Notes under the pieces: model-generated
What the model saw: the letters and a program-made list of their open reading frames with translations, nothing else
Told to the model about the DNA's origin: nothing
The model's database searches: none
Position numbers and translations under genes: made by a program
Part shown: in pieces, positions 18,110-29,283 of the stretch
Position numbering within the stretch: the stretch's first letter is position 1
Layout of the letters: the number at the start of each line of letters is the position of its first letter
NCBI RefSeq assembly: GCF_003932755.1
Contig: NZ_CP024202.1
Location: 3,844,001-3,908,000 of the forward strand
Reading direction: 5' to 3'
Source: Methylomicrobium sp. wino1
GTDB taxonomy: Bacteria; Pseudomonadota; Gammaproteobacteria; Methylococcales; Methylomonadaceae
DNA length: 64,000 nt

Positions 18110-19390
18110 ATGTCTTTATTGAATTTTTTTTTCAAGGATAACAAACAAGGTTCCGCGTGCAGCATTAACCCTGATCCGATAACGGTTGAAATGCTGAAAA
18201 CGTTGATTCCCATTCGTAGTTTAAACGAAGAAATGCTGGAGTCTTTCGCAACTGACCGGTACTCTGAGGTTTTCCCCGCCAACACTATTTTGTTCAATCA
18301 AGGCGAACAAAACGACTCCGCTTATTTTTTATTGAAGGGAACGGTCATTATTTCCGACAGTGCAGGAAAAAATTATGAAGTTGAAGCCAATACCGCACGT
18401 GCTAAATTTCCCCTCTGTAGCGGTATTAAACACGCCTTGAACGTTATCGCAAAAACCGACGTAGGTCTATTGAGGGTTTCTCATAAAATCATGTGCGCGT
18501 TACCGCCTTCTTCACATCATCCCGCTCCGCTTAACATACCAAAAGAATTAACCGATAATCGATTATTACAAGCTTTTTCACAGTATTACCTAGAAGAACA
18601 AATGGACGTACCGTCACTGCCGGATATTGCTTTTAAACTGCGCAAAGCCATTCAAGCCGACATTGGCGTGGCCGAAGCCGTAAAAATAATCCAGTTGGAT
18701 CCGGTCATTGCGGCGAAATTGATTCAAGTCGCAAACTGCCCATTATACTTAACTGCCATTCCGGCTAAAACATGTTTCGAAGCAGTCAATAGAATTGGTT
18801 TAAAGGCAACCCAAAATCTAGTGATCTCTCTCAGTCTCAAGCAAATATTCCATTCTTCGAATCCACTGATCAAAAAAATACTAGACAAGGTTTGGAAGCA
18901 AAGCATCTACATATCCTGTATTTGTTACGTATTAGCTAGCGAAACAAAAAAAGTCAATCCGGAAGAGGCATTACTAGGGGGCTTGGTTTGCGATATAGGC
19001 ATTGTCCCTTTTTTAAATTTTTCTGCGAACCTACCAGAGGATTACTACCAGGAAGAATCCCTTGAGCGCGTCATTCCCTTTATAAGAGGCCCCGTCAGCG
19101 CCTATATCTTACGAGAATGGGGGTTTCCCAAAGAACTATACGAAATACCTCTGTATGCCGATGATTGGTTCCAGCATCGCGGCAACCGGATTTCCCTGAT
19201 CGATATCGTCGTATTATCAAGATTACATAGTAAAATCGGCACACCGGAAATGGCTAGTTTGCCGGAAATAACCTCCATACCGGCGGCAAGCAAACTAGAC
19301 TTCATCCAACTCTCGCCAAAAAACTCGTTACATATTCTTCATGACGCGCAAACTAAAATTAACGAAGCCAAGCGCGCTTTTTCAATATAA
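18110..19390 (+). CDS. cNMP-binding/HDOD signalling protein, copy 1
   Basis: 426 aa from an ATG at 18110 with GGAA upstream; an in-frame TTG at 18083 is possible. An N-terminal cyclic-nucleotide-binding-like domain (about 35-140; ILFNQGEQNDSAYFLLKGTV) is followed by an HDOD domain (about 175-380; DVPSLPDIAFKLRKAI, LDPVIAAKLIQVANCPLY, LGGLVCDIGIVPFL). Two more paralogs follow with 5- and 3-bp gaps, so a tandem-duplicated operon. Ligand and output are unknown. Confidence 0.85.
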   Translation: MSLLNFFFKDNKQGSACSINPDPITVEMLKTLIPIRSLNEEMLESFATDRYSEVFPANTILFNQGEQNDSAYFLLKGTVIISDSAGKNYEVEANTARAKFPLCSGIKHALNVIAKTDVGLLRVSHKIMCALPPSSHHPAPLNIPKELTDNRLLQAFSQYYLEEQMDVPSLPDIAFKLRKAIQADIGVAEAVKIIQLDPVIAAKLIQVANCPLYLTAIPAKTCFEAVNRIGLKATQNLVISLSLKQIFHSSNPLIKKILDKVWKQSIYISCICYVLASETKKVNPEEALLGGLVCDIGIVPFLNFSANLPEDYYQEESLERVIPFIRGPVSAYILREWGFPKELYEIPLYADDWFQHRGNRISLIDIVVLSRLHSKIGTPEMASLPEITSIPAASKLDFIQLSPKNSLHILHDAQTKINEAKRAFSI

Positions 19391-19395
19391 ATACT

Positions 19396-20742
19396 ATGTT
19401 TCTTAACCTGTTTAAAAAAAAACCTATTTCAAAGCCAAAGCAAGCCTCCGGCGTAAGGCAATCCGCAACGGCTGCAATACAACTTTCAGGAACCCACCAA
19501 TCGAGCAATAATATTAAACCGGTTAACATTCCAGTTAATTTTCTTAAACGGTTAATGCCATTAGGACAACTGTTAATCGAAGAAGAGATACAAGCTTTAA
19601 AAATACACACCGAAAATTTTACTCCGGGCTCAGCTCTTTTCATCCGTGGTACCGAGGTCGATTCACTCGTTTATTTGTGTAAAGGTACGGTATATTTAGA
19701 AACGACCAATGGCATTGGACAAGAAATTAACGAAGCCACTCTCAAAGCATTATTTCCATTGTCGAGCGGGGAATTCCACCAGTTTACCGCCATCGCCAAA
19801 TCGAATGTCACGGTCATCTATATTCCAAAAACCGTATTACTACTTAACCGTAACCCGATTAACCCACTAATTAACCCACTGCTTGCCTCCGATTCGTTAC
19901 AAAACAATCCATTTTTCCTTCGCTTTTACGAGCATTTTCAGCAACACGATTTAATAATCCCCAGCTTTCCCGATGTTGCTTTGAAGCTTAGGCGATTGGC
20001 GATGCAAGACATCGGCATTGCCGAAGTCGTCAAGATCGTCAACATGGATCCGGTTATCGCGGCAAAATTAATTCAAATCGTCAATAGCCCGATATATCGA
20101 ACACTCAACCCAATTTCCAGCTGTCATGATGCGGTTAATCGTTTGGGGCTTAAAAACACCATGAATCTGGTTACAGCAATCAGCATAAAAAACCTGATAA
20201 AGAGCGAAAGACCAACGATCAAGAAGCGTATTCAGGAAATTTGGGCACAGAGCATTAAGGTTTCGTGCATTAGCTATACGCTGGCGAACTTGACTCGCCA
20301 AGTCAACCCGGAAGAAGCATTGCTAGCCGGGCTTCTGCATAACATCGGAACCCTACCTCTATTAATGTTTGCCGACCATTTGCCGGAAAGCGCTTTCACA
20401 GTGAGTGACCTTAACCAATGCATCAAGTCATTGCAAGGCCAAATCGGCACGATCATGTTGGAAAGATGGGCGTTTCCTGATAATCTCAAAACGGTTCCGG
20501 TAAAAGTAAGCAACTGGTTCGACCATTCCGGCGAGACCTTAAACCTAAGCGATATTGTGTTGCTCGCTAAATTCCATTACTTATTGACGCAACATGAGCA
20601 CAGGATTGAACTGCCTGTAATCAATACTTTGCCGGCATTTCAGAAGCTGGATTCTCAATTATTGACTCCGGAACAATCATTGCAGATACTACAAGACGCG
20701 AAGCAGCAAATTAGCGAAACAATGAAATTTTTCATGGCTTGA
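19396..20742 (+). CDS. cNMP-binding/HDOD signalling protein, copy 2
   Basis: 448 aa with the same architecture as the gene before it: low-complexity N-terminus, cNMP-like domain (ALFIRGTEVDSLVYLCKGTVYLE) and HDOD (IIPSFPDVALKLRRLAM, MDPVIAAKLIQIVNSPIY, LAGLLHNIGTLPLLMF). The conserved VNPEEALL segment is intact here and serves as reference for the broken third copy. Confidence 0.85.
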   Translation: MFLNLFKKKPISKPKQASGVRQSATAAIQLSGTHQSSNNIKPVNIPVNFLKRLMPLGQLLIEEEIQALKIHTENFTPGSALFIRGTEVDSLVYLCKGTVYLETTNGIGQEINEATLKALFPLSSGEFHQFTAIAKSNVTVIYIPKTVLLLNRNPINPLINPLLASDSLQNNPFFLRFYEHFQQHDLIIPSFPDVALKLRRLAMQDIGIAEVVKIVNMDPVIAAKLIQIVNSPIYRTLNPISSCHDAVNRLGLKNTMNLVTAISIKNLIKSERPTIKKRIQEIWAQSIKVSCISYTLANLTRQVNPEEALLAGLLHNIGTLPLLMFADHLPESAFTVSDLNQCIKSLQGQIGTIMLERWAFPDNLKTVPVKVSNWFDHSGETLNLSDIVLLAKFHYLLTQHEHRIELPVINTLPAFQKLDSQLLTPEQSLQILQDAKQQISETMKFFMA

Positions 20743-20745
20743 CGC

Positions 20746-22118
20746 ATGTCCAATTGGCTTTCCCATTTATTCGATCATTTTACGTCTGAGCCAACCGGAT
20801 CCAAAAACGATTCACAGAACCATTCGCATAAGCGTCCCGTTACTGCTACTCCTATTTTAGCCTGCGATAAACCTTTCAAGACAAACCGCTTAAAACAGCC
20901 TATCGAGTTACTAAAACAATTCGTGCCGATAAGGAATCTTGACGATGCGACAATCGAGCTTTTGCAGCAACGGACATACAGTTATCGGGCTGGCGATACG
21001 ATTTTCGTAAGAGGTCAAAACAATAATGGCAAAGTGCTTTATTTGCACAAAGGAACACTCGAATTGACGCCGGACTGCGAAAACGCTTATCAGATAAGCA
21101 CCGACTCACCGCTGTCGCATTTACCGATTAACAGCGGCAAAACCATCGGCGCCACGGCAATCGCCAAAACCGATGTTGAGGTCATTGAAATCTCGGCAGA
21201 ACTGATTAATCTGTGGACCGAGCAAAGTAAAACGAATGCAACACAATTAGAACTGATCGATATCGATCTGCCTAAACAAATCGAAGATAACGGTTTTTTT
21301 GCCGATTTTTCCCGAATTTACCGCGAAAATAAACTAACCTTACCGTCTTTGCCCGCAGTCGCTCTAAAACTCAAACAAGCGATGGAATTCGAGATTGATA
21401 TCCGCGAAGCCGCCAAAATCATTCAAATCGACCCGCCGATCGTAACCAAGCTGATCCAGATCGCCAACAGCCCTCTTTACTCTCCAATTTCGCCGGTGAC
21501 CAATTGCCAGGAAGCGGTTACACGTCTTGGCTTAAACGCTACACGCCAGCTAGTGATGGGCATTGGACTCAAACAAATGTTTCGAAGCCAAAACAAACAC
21601 TTGCTTGGCGCCATGCAATCGCTTTGGAAAAACAGCCTTTACATTTCTAGCCTCAGTTTTATATTGGCTCAGGATAGCGGTCGGGTTACCCCGAAGACGC
21701 ATTATTAGCGGGATTAATCAGCGATATCGGTATCATCCCTTTGCTCCATTTTGCGGAACAGCACCCTGAGCACTATAAAAATCTATCGGAACTTGATGAG
21801 GCGATCCCGGTTTTAAGAGCCCCAATCGGCAAATTAGTCTTGCATACTCTCGGTTTTTCCGAAGAACTTGCGCAAATTCCGAATCATGCCGAAGACTGGT
21901 ATTATGACAGCGGCGATACACTGATGCTGACCGACATTGTCATACTGGCAAAATTACACAGCTATATCGGCATTCAACAGGATAAAGAGCTACCCTATAT
22001 CAATTCGATTCCTGCTTACACGAAATTAAACAACGGCAAATTGACGCCGGACTTTTCACTGCATATCCTGCACAAAGCGCAGCAGCGCATCGATGCAGCG
22101 ATGCAAATTCTTTCTTGA
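20746..22118 (+). pseudogene. cNMP-binding/HDOD protein, copy 3, frameshifted
   Basis: Two reading frames make one protein of the same family. Frame 1 (20746-21708) covers the cNMP-like domain and the first half of HDOD, then runs out in ...GRVTPKTHY. The rest (PEDALLAGLISDIGIIPLLHF..., to 22118) continues in another frame. Copies 1 and 2 read VNPEEALL at this point. Here GTTACCCC at about 21684-21691 would become GTT AAC CCC with one added A, so a single-base deletion explains the break. It may be a real lesion or a sequencing error. If real, the product loses the second half of HDOD. Confidence 0.85.
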
Positions 22119-22134
22119 TTGATATCCAAAACAC

Positions 22135-24174
22135 ATGAACAACCCATTACTGACCGATAACACTCTACCTCATTTCTCCGAAATCAAACCCGAACATGTC
22201 GTACCCGCCATCGAAAAATTACTGGCAGACGCGCGCGCGACGGTCGATCGGCACATCAAGGCCACCGACCAATATAGTTGGGGAAACCTGATCGAGCCGA
22301 TCGAAAACGCCGAAGACAAGCTCAACAAGGCCTGGTCTCCGGTCAGCCATATGAATTCGGTGGTCAACAGCGAACCGCTTCGTGAAGCCTATAATGCCTG
22401 CTTGCCGATGCTCAGCAATTATTCGACCGAAATGGGCCAAAACGAAGCCTTGTTCAAAGCCTATCAAGCGATCGCACAAAGCGACGAATTTCAAAGTCAC
22501 GACAAGGCCCAGAAAAAAATCGTCGCCAATGCCCTGCGCGATTTCAAACTGTCCGGCATCGACTTGGAACCGTCCAAGAAACAACGCTATAAAGAAATCA
22601 GCCAAGAACTATCGAAGCTGACTTCCCGCTTCGAAGAAAACCTGATGGATGCTACCAATGCCTGGAGCAAACTGATCACTGATAGCGCCGACTTGGCCGG
22701 CCTGCCGAAATCGGCATTGGCACAAGCCAAACAAACCGCGCAGGCCAATCAACAAATCGGCTGGATGATTACGCTGCAATTTCCGTCGTTTCAGGCAGTG
22801 ATGACCTATGCCGACAGCCGGGCGCTACGCCGCGAACATTACGAAGCCTTTGTCACGCGTGCATCCGATCTCGGGCCGCACGCGGGTCGCTGGGACAATA
22901 GCCAAATCATGGAACAAATCCTGGCGCTACGGCATGAAAAAGCGCGCCTATTAGGCTATGACAACTACGCCGAATTATCCCTAACAACTAAAATGGCCGA
23001 CAGCCCCGACCAGGTTATCAGCTTTCTCGAAGACTTGGCCGATAAGTCTTGGCGACAAGCCCGCAAAGATTTATACGAATTACGCGAATTCGCCTCGAAA
23101 CATTACGGAATAAAAGACTTACAGCCCTGGGATATCGGTTATTACTCGGAAAAAATGCGCCAACATTTTTATCAACTTTCACAGGAAGAAGTGAAAACCT
23201 ATTTTCCGATCGACCAAGTCTTGCCCGGCTTGTTTGCGACCGTCGAAAAACTCTACGGGCTCAACATCAGCGAAATCGTCAATTTCGATAGCTGGCACGA
23301 GGACGTCCGTTTCTATCAGATTCACGACCGCGACGGACAACTTCGCGGACAGTTCTATACCGATCTTTATGCCCGCCCGAAAAAACGCGGCGGCGCTTGG
23401 ATGGACGTTTGCGTCAGCCGCAAAAAATACCAAGGCGAAGTCCAAACACCCGTCGCGTATCTGACCTGTAACTTCACGCCGCCGACCGACGACGACCCGG
23501 CCTTATTAACCCACGACGAAGTGACGACGCTATTTCACGAATTCGGACATGGATTACATCACATGCTGACCCAGGTTGATCATCTCGGCGTTTCGGGCAT
23601 CAGCGGCGTCGAATGGGACGCGGTAGAATTGCCGAGTCAGTTCATGGAGAACTGGTGCTGGGAAAAAGATGCGCTGGAATTGATTTCAGGTCATTATCAA
23701 ACCGGTGAAAAACTGCCGGACAGCCTATTCGATAAAATGCTTGCCGCGAAAAACTTTCAATCCGGCATGCTGATGGTCCGGCAACTCGAATTCAGCCTAT
23801 TCGACTTGAGAATCCATAAAGAATACGACCCGGCCAAGGGCGGGCGTATCTACGAAATTCTCGAGCAAGTCAGAAAACAAGTCGCCGTGGTTACGCCGCC
23901 GCCGTTTAACCGCTTCGCGCACAGTTTTTCGCATATCTTCGCGGGAGGGTATGCGGCAGGCTATTACAGTTACAAATGGGCCGAAGTTCTATCCAGCGAC
24001 GCCTTTTCGATGTTTGAAGAACACGGCATCTTCAATGAAACCATCGGTCATGCATTTTTGACCAACATCCTTGAACAAGGCGGCAGCGACGATGCGATGG
24101 AATTGTTTATCCAATTTCGCGGACGGGAACCCGAAATCGACGCGTTGCTTAGACACAACGGAATCGTTGCATGA
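22135..24174 (+). CDS. prlC: Oligopeptidase A (M3 metallopeptidase)
   Basis: Cytoplasmic zinc peptidase that degrades short peptides, including cleaved signal peptides. 679 aa with the zinc site [11 protein letters not shown], the M3 signature, around residue 465. Normal length for PrlC. Overlaps ubiD by 4 bp. Confidence 0.96.
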   Translation: MNNPLLTDNTLPHFSEIKPEHVVPAIEKLLADARATVDRHIKATDQYSWGNLIEPIENAEDKLNKAWSPVSHMNSVVNSEPLREAYNACLPMLSNYSTEMGQNEALFKAYQAIAQSDEFQSHDKAQKKIVANALRDFKLSGIDLEPSKKQRYKEISQELSKLTSRFEENLMDATNAWSKLITDSADLAGLPKSALAQAKQTAQANQQIGWMITLQFPSFQAVMTYADSRALRREHYEAFVTRASDLGPHAGRWDNSQIMEQILALRHEKARLLGYDNYAELSLTTKMADSPDQVISFLEDLADKSWRQARKDLYELREFASKHYGIKDLQPWDIGYYSEKMRQHFYQLSQEEVKTYFPIDQVLPGLFATVEKLYGLNISEIVNFDSWHEDVRFYQIHDRDGQLRGQFYTDLYARPKKRGGAWMDVCVSRKKYQGEVQTPVAYLTCNFTPPTDDDPALLTHDEVTTLFHEFGHGLHHMLTQVDHLGVSGISGVEWDAVELPSQFMENWCWEKDALELISGHYQTGEKLPDSLFDKMLAAKNFQSGMLMVRQLEFSLFDLRIHKEYDPAKGGRIYEILEQVRKQVAVVTPPPFNRFAHSFSHIFAGGYAAGYYSYKWAEVLSSDAFSMFEEHGIFNETIGHAFLTNILEQGGSDDAMELFIQFRGREPEIDALLRHNGIVA

Positions 24175-25631
24175 AGTATCACGACCTGCGCGACTTCATC
24201 GCGCAACTGGAAAAACAAGGCGAGTTGAAAAGAGTTCAATACCCAGCCGACCCGGTACTTGAAATCACCGAAATTTGTAATCGCACATTACAACAAGAAG
24301 GTCCTGCCCTGCTCTTTGAAAATCCGAAAGGTCATTCGATACCGCTGCTCGGCAACCTATTCGGCACGCCACACCGCGTTGCAATGGGCATGGGGGCCGA
24401 TTCAGTCGAGTCCTTACGCGAAATCGGCAAGCTCTTGGCTTATTTAAAAGAACCGGAACCACCGAAGGGTTTTCGTGATGCACTCGACAAAATTCCGGTA
24501 TTCAAACAAGTATTGAACATGGCGCCGAAAATCGTTAAATCGCCGCCTTGCCAGGAAGTCGTGCTCGAAGGCGATGAAATCGACTTAGGCAACTATCCTA
24601 TACAAACTTGCTGGCCCGAGGATGCAGCACCGTTAATCACCTGGGCCCTGGTAATAACCAAAGGCCCTTATAAGGAACGTCAAAACCTGGGCATTTACCG
24701 ACAACAAGTCATCGCAAAGAACAAAGTCATCATGCGCTGGCTGGCGCATCGCGGCGGCGCTTTGGACTTCAAGGAATGGCAAGAGGCCCATCCCGGCGAG
24801 CCGTTTCCGGTTACGGTCGCGCTCGGCGCGGATCCCGCGACGATACTAGGCGCCGTCACGCCGATACCAGATAGCCTGTCCGAATATGCCTTCTCCGGAT
24901 TACTGCGCGGCAGCAAGACCGAACTGGCAGACTGCTTATGCAATAACTTGCAGGTGCCGGCCAGCGCCGAAATCGTATTGGAAGGTTTCATTTATCCTAA
25001 CGAAACCGCGCCCGAAGGTCCTTACGGCGATCATACCGGCTATTACAACGAAGTCGACGAATTTCCGGTATTTACGATCGAAAAAATCACGCAACGCCGC
25101 GATCCGATTTACCACAGTACTTACACCGGCAAACCGCCCGATGAGCCGGCCGTTCTGGGTGTAGCATTAAACGAAGTGTTCGTGCCGATCTTGCAAAAAC
25201 AATTTCCTGAAATCGTCGACTTCTACCTACCGCCCGAGGGTTGTTCTTATCGCCTGGCCGTGATCAGCATCAAAAAACAATACCCCGGTCACGCCAAACG
25301 GGTCATGCTTGGGCTTTGGTCGTTCCTACGCCAATTCATGTACACAAAATTCGTCATCGTCGTCGACGACGACGTCAATCCGCGCGAATGGAAAGATGTC
25401 ATCTGGGCAATGACCACGCGCATGGATCCAACCCGAGATTTCACGCTGCTCGACAACACGCCGATCGATTATCTCGATTTTGCATCGCCGGTATCGGGAT
25501 TAGGCTCGAAAGCAGGCTTCGACGCGACGAACAAATGGCCCGGCGAGACCGACCGTGAATGGGGGCGGCCTATTGTAATGTCCAAGGAAATTATTCAGAA
25601 AGTGGATAGTGTTTGGGAGGGTTTGTTTTAA
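24171..25631 (+). CDS. ubiD: UbiD-type decarboxylase
   Basis: 486 aa, 4-hydroxy-3-polyprenylbenzoate decarboxylase of ubiquinone synthesis, using prenylated FMN made by UbiX. Motifs include the N-terminal [22 protein letters not shown] and a conserved [16 protein letters not shown] region with the Glu and metal-binding residues. Starts 4 bp inside prlC. Confidence 0.95.
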   Translation: MKYHDLRDFIAQLEKQGELKRVQYPADPVLEITEICNRTLQQEGPALLFENPKGHSIPLLGNLFGTPHRVAMGMGADSVESLREIGKLLAYLKEPEPPKGFRDALDKIPVFKQVLNMAPKIVKSPPCQEVVLEGDEIDLGNYPIQTCWPEDAAPLITWALVITKGPYKERQNLGIYRQQVIAKNKVIMRWLAHRGGALDFKEWQEAHPGEPFPVTVALGADPATILGAVTPIPDSLSEYAFSGLLRGSKTELADCLCNNLQVPASAEIVLEGFIYPNETAPEGPYGDHTGYYNEVDEFPVFTIEKITQRRDPIYHSTYTGKPPDEPAVLGVALNEVFVPILQKQFPEIVDFYLPPEGCSYRLAVISIKKQYPGHAKRVMLGLWSFLRQFMYTKFVIVVDDDVNPREWKDVIWAMTTRMDPTRDFTLLDNTPIDYLDFASPVSGLGSKAGFDATNKWPGETDREWGRPIVMSKEIIQKVDSVWEGLF

Positions 25632-25776
25632 CAGTATCCTTTGCAATCCTTTATAAACCTAAAAAGAGCAGTTGAGTGCCTAAAAACTACCCCTCACCCT
25701 TCGACAGCTCTCTAGAGCGTTGCCGAAGAGAATTTCAAGCCTGCTCCCTACAACATCAGAGCAGCGCAATTGGCTG

Positions 25777-26217
25777 TTATCGAACCCAATAGTGCAAAAT
25801 TTGTGTGAAAGTACCGTCTCCATTGTTAACAGACTCCATTTGCCCGCTGATGCCCGAATATCTGCCTGTTCCACCGACAATCGTTATTTCTGACATTCCT
25901 TTATCAAATTCACGCCCGGCTACCTGAATACTGCCGTTTTCCAAGGTCAAGGTCCATTGGCATTGGAAGCTGTGACCTACTCTTGTGCGTATGCACATGC
26001 CGCTATTATTGCCGATCTTTGATCCTTGTACATCGAGTAACGGCTGATCGAATATCAGAATATCCCCTTCGGAATCACCTGGTACACCAATGTCAACGAA
26101 GTTAGCCTTATGCGCTCTAGCATCCGCGATGGTTATGATCGATTGAGGCGCAACATGTGTGCAGGCAGTGATACCAAAGAGGCTGGCAATTAAAATACGA
26201 CTCAAAGAGTCAGGCAC
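25777..26217 (-). CDS. Putative lipoprotein, allene-oxide-cyclase-like fold
   Basis: 146 aa from a GTG directly after the stop of the upstream CIA30 gene. A short signal with lipobox GITAC suggests an outer-membrane lipoprotein. The rest is beta-rich with QCQWTLTLENGSIQVAGRE and EITIVGGTGRYSGISGQ, the pattern of allene-oxide-cyclase/dirigent-like barrels. Catalysis is not implied. Confidence 0.6.
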   Translation of the reverse strand: MPDSLSRILIASLFGITACTHVAPQSIITIADARAHKANFVDIGVPGDSEGDILIFDQPLLDVQGSKIGNNSGMCIRTRVGHSFQCQWTLTLENGSIQVAGREFDKGMSEITIVGGTGRYSGISGQMESVNNGDGTFTQILHYWVR

Positions 26218-26808
26218 CTAATTATCCTCACTATAAAAACGTAGAGAACCGAGACATAAATCGGCCCTAAAATCTCGGCCAATAGCGACCAATCCGATAC
26301 GTTTCAAATTACGTTGAAGAAATTTCTGTGATGTTTTATAGGCATCAAGATTAGCAAAAGGAATACGAACGATTTGCCAATCGTCGGTCGCATGGAATTC
26401 GGCACGATAGGATTGCCAGGGGAACCAAAGGCCCGAAGTGCGAAAATGAATATTGTAGTCTTCATTATTACCGGCTACTTCGAAGACAATACCGTCAAAG
26501 GCCGATGCATCGAAGTTGTCTTCATCAGACAAAGACAAAGCCATTTGCACAAAGCCACCATTGTGTTCAGTTGAAACATCACCCTGCATACGTAGGCAGT
26601 CTCTTCCTTTATGAGTATCTAATTTTAGATTTCCCTTGGAAACTCCACCCATGACCTGATCGCTGACCAGTCGCCACTCCATACCAAGGTTGGATTTTAA
26701 ATTGCCACTGCTACGATCATCGATTACAAACTCACCTGCCAGCATTGTTTTCATGACTCCAAGGCTTATTAGTAGGAACAGTCTAGCGCTGAGTTTTCTA
26801 AAATCCAT
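26218..26808 (-). CDS. Exported CIA30-domain protein
   Basis: 196 aa. A signal peptide (LFLLISLGVMKTMLAG) is followed by a CIA30-like jelly-roll: WRLVSDQVMGGVSKG, QGDVSTEHNGGFVQM, FDGIVFEVAGN, WQSYRAEFHA. Mitochondrial homologs help assemble complex I; bacterial exported forms have no settled role. The start at the ATG at 26808 is chosen over a TTG five codons upstream. Tightly coupled to the next gene (stop directly followed by its GTG). Confidence 0.75.
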   Translation of the reverse strand: MDFRKLSARLFLLISLGVMKTMLAGEFVIDDRSSGNLKSNLGMEWRLVSDQVMGGVSKGNLKLDTHKGRDCLRMQGDVSTEHNGGFVQMALSLSDEDNFDASAFDGIVFEVAGNNEDYNIHFRTSGLWFPWQSYRAEFHATDDWQIVRIPFANLDAYKTSQKFLQRNLKRIGLVAIGRDFRADLCLGSLRFYSEDN

Positions 26809-26823
26809 CCTATTATTTTCCAA

Positions 26824-27265
26824 ACATTAGTCCTAAAAAGTGCAGATGAGTATTCTTTTACTATGAAAATTCGTAGATTAGGACTCTTTATCCGATTTTT
26901 CGATATGGAAAACAATTCCGATTCCGACGAGGGTGCGGTTACTCGACTGAGAAGCGATAACAGATTCATCTTATGATCGAATCAGTTTGATCACATGAAA
27001 GTGCCGCTAGTAAAGGACGGGCATGAAATAAGTTACGCAACTGACAGAACTTTTTGTTCGTATTCAAGACACGCAAATAGACGAATTACATAGACTATGT
27101 AATGAAGAAGACGGACAAAATAGCGCGTCAGAAATTAGAAAATGAGTCGTGCGAAGTACGATAGTCACGAGCTATGCTCATTTAACAAGTGGCTGCGGCT
27201 ACGACTGGACCTCGCTCGGACACTTGGCTTCGGCAAGCTGAAGCATCTAGCTAATCAGGAAATTA
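26824..27265. other. Intergenic region with decayed repeat copy
   Basis: No intact gene. Around 27016-27045 it repeats the sequence seen at 14829-14858. From about 27035 to 27175 it contains GTTCG, GGACAAAATAGCGCGTCAG and GTGCGAAGTA blocks matching the MITE copies at 27671 and 32652, so it is probably a degenerate relative. Confidence 0.4.
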
Positions 27266-27376
27266 CTTGATCAAGTTAGAGCAAGGATTCGTTTTAAACA
27301 TTATAGTAATCGGACCGAGCAGGCTTATACGGACTGGATTAAACGCTATATTCTGTATTTTAGCAAGAAACATCCG
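27266..27376 (+). pseudogene. Integron-type tyrosine recombinase, N-terminal fragment
   Basis: A 37-codon open stretch reads LDQVRARIRFKHYSNRTEQ followed by AYTDWIKRYILYFSKKHP. This is the SAM-like N-terminal DNA-binding segment of XerC/IntI-type integrases, closest in feel to integron integrases. There is no start codon near its 5' end and the similarity stops at 27376, so it is a relic with no catalytic domain left. Confidence 0.7.
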
Positions 27377-27396
27377 TGCGTAATGTCACCTTCCGC

Positions 27397-27627
27397 CTAT
27401 TTCTTCCTTATATAAAAAATCTGCTTATCTTCTTCTTTTAAATAATCGAGAATCCGGTGCCCGGTTTGATCGGAATAAACCCCGATGTCCAAATGCGCGG
27501 CGGGGTCGGTTGCGATGACTTTGACCACATGTCCGCTCATCATTTGCTGCAGCGCCTTTTTCAAACGCAACAAGGGCAATGGACAATTAAGGCCGGTGGC
27601 ATCGACTTCAATATCGTATTCAATCAT
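27397..27627 (-). CDS. TusA-family sulfur carrier protein
   Basis: 76 aa. The N-terminal Cys motif GLNCPLPLLRLKKAL (CPxP) is the signature of TusA/SirA-like sulfurtransferases, which pass persulfide sulfur to tRNA thiolation or other sulfur pathways. Whether it is TusA itself or a paralog cannot be told. Divergent from cysG, with a MITE between. Confidence 0.85.
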   Translation of the reverse strand: MIEYDIEVDATGLNCPLPLLRLKKALQQMMSGHVVKVIATDPAAHLDIGVYSDQTGHRILDYLKEEDKQIFYIRKK

Positions 27628-27670
27628 GATTCAGTTTTAATTTTCAGTACAATCCGGGGAGTCGCTATAA

Positions 27671-27834
27671 TATACTTCACACAGCCAAATTTGCGATTTT
27701 CTGTCGCGCTCTTTTGTCCGATAGCTGCGTTACGAAAACAGTTACATAGCTTAGCTTAACGCCTGTTTTCGCGTCTTGCTACCGAACAAAATAGCATTGT
27801 CATAAAAGACGCAATTACGGCCGTGTGAAGTATA
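27671..27834. mobile_element. MITE-like element, second copy
   Basis: Ends TATACTTCACACAGCC and GGCCGTGTGAAGTATA are inverted repeats with one mismatch. The interior shares CGCGCTCTTTTGTCCG and ACCGAACAAAATAGC blocks with the copies at 1402-1546 and 32652-32861. Non-coding, between tusA and cysG; the cysG promoter must lie in or next to it. Confidence 0.7.
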
Positions 27835-27869
27835 TCACTCTCGTCCTTATACGCGAATCGCCAAACCCA

Positions 27870-29273
27870 ATGGACTATTTTCCGATTTTTTTCAAATTGA
27901 CCGGTAAACCCTGCCTGGTCGTCGGGGCCGGAGAAATTGCCGCCCGTAAAATCGATCTACTCGCCAGAGCCGAAGCCGACATTACGGTCGTCGCCGAAGA
28001 CATCGGCGAAACGATCGCCGCTATGGCTGAACGCTGCCAATTGACGATCAAACAAAAATCTTTTCAACCCGAAGACCTTGAAAACGTCATTTTGGTCGTC
28101 TCGGCAACTAATCGGCTTGAAATCAACCAATGGGTATCAAAATCCGCACACGAACGCAACATACCAGTCAATGTCGTGGATAGTCCGCAGCTTTGCTCGT
28201 TCATTTTTCCGGCCATTATTGACCGTTCGCCGTTAATCGCAGCCGTATCCTCGGGCGGCGCCGCGCCGGTTCTAGCCCGACTACTGCGTGCGAAAATAGA
28301 AACGCTAATTCCGGCAGGATACGGCCGCTTGGCACAACTCGCCGAGAAATTCAGACCGTTGGTGAAACAACAAATCGACTCTCCCGCTCTACGTAAAATT
28401 TTCTGGGAAAACACCTTTCAAGGAGCGGTAGCGGAACTGGTGTTCGCCGGTAAGGACGAAGAAGCCGAACGACAACTGCAAAAATCCTTGCACGAACATC
28501 AAAACGCTAAGCCCCAAGGCGAAGTCTATTTAATAGGCGCCGGCCCCGGCGACCCTGACTTACTCACATTTAAAGCCCTGCGCTTAATGCAACAAGCCGA
28601 TGTTGTCGTTTACGACCGCCTGGTCGCACCGGCTATATTGGATCTGGCACGCCGCGACAGCACCAAAATTTATGTCGGAAAACAGCGTAGCGAGCATAGC
28701 CTGCCGCAAGAACGGATCAACGAATTGCTGGCCGATTTAGCCAAACAAGGCAAACGCGTGGCGCGGGTAAAGGGCGGCGACCCCTTCATCTTCGGGCGCG
28801 GCGGCGAGGAAATCGAAACCCTAATGGAACAAGGCATTCATTTCCAAGTCGTTCCCGGCATTACCGCAGCATCGGGTTGCGCATCCTATTCGGGCATTCC
28901 GTTGACGCACCGGGATCATGCGCAATCCGTTACCTTTGTCACCGGCCACTTGAAAGACGACACCGTTAACCTTAACTGGCAACAACTCGCAAGACCGAAT
29001 CAAACCCTCGTCATTTACATGGGCTTGGTCGGCCTACCGATTATTTGCCGTTCACTGATCGAACACGGCGCCAGCGAAAACTTACCGGCCGCATTGATAC
29101 AACAAGGCACAACCGATCGGCAGCGCGTGTTTGCCGGTACATTGAGCACCCTGCCCGAGATTGCCGCAAAACAAGACATCACACCGCCAACATTAATCGT
29201 TATCGGGACGGTCGTAGCCCTGCATGAAAAATTACAATGGTTTACCGGCAATCAAGCTGCAACCGTCTTATGA
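27870..29273 (+). CDS. cysG: Siroheme synthase CysG
   Basis: 467-aa bifunctional enzyme. The N-terminal precorrin-2 dehydrogenase/ferrochelatase has a Rossmann motif ([13 protein letters not shown]) and Ser in [16 protein letters not shown]. The C-terminal uroporphyrinogen-III methyltransferase has [15 protein letters not shown] and VVYDRLV. It makes siroheme for sulfite/nitrite reductases. The start at [10 protein letters not shown] matches the family; an ATG 45 bp upstream overlaps the MITE end and is less likely. Confidence 0.96.
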   Translation: MDYFPIFFKLTGKPCLVVGAGEIAARKIDLLARAEADITVVAEDIGETIAAMAERCQLTIKQKSFQPEDLENVILVVSATNRLEINQWVSKSAHERNIPVNVVDSPQLCSFIFPAIIDRSPLIAAVSSGGAAPVLARLLRAKIETLIPAGYGRLAQLAEKFRPLVKQQIDSPALRKIFWENTFQGAVAELVFAGKDEEAERQLQKSLHEHQNAKPQGEVYLIGAGPGDPDLLTFKALRLMQQADVVVYDRLVAPAILDLARRDSTKIYVGKQRSEHSLPQERINELLADLAKQGKRVARVKGGDPFIFGRGGEEIETLMEQGIHFQVVPGITAASGCASYSGIPLTHRDHAQSVTFVTGHLKDDTVNLNWQQLARPNQTLVIYMGLVGLPIICRSLIEHGASENLPAALIQQGTTDRQRVFAGTLSTLPEIAAKQDITPPTLIVIGTVVALHEKLQWFTGNQAATVL

Positions 29274-29283
29274 GAACACTAAT

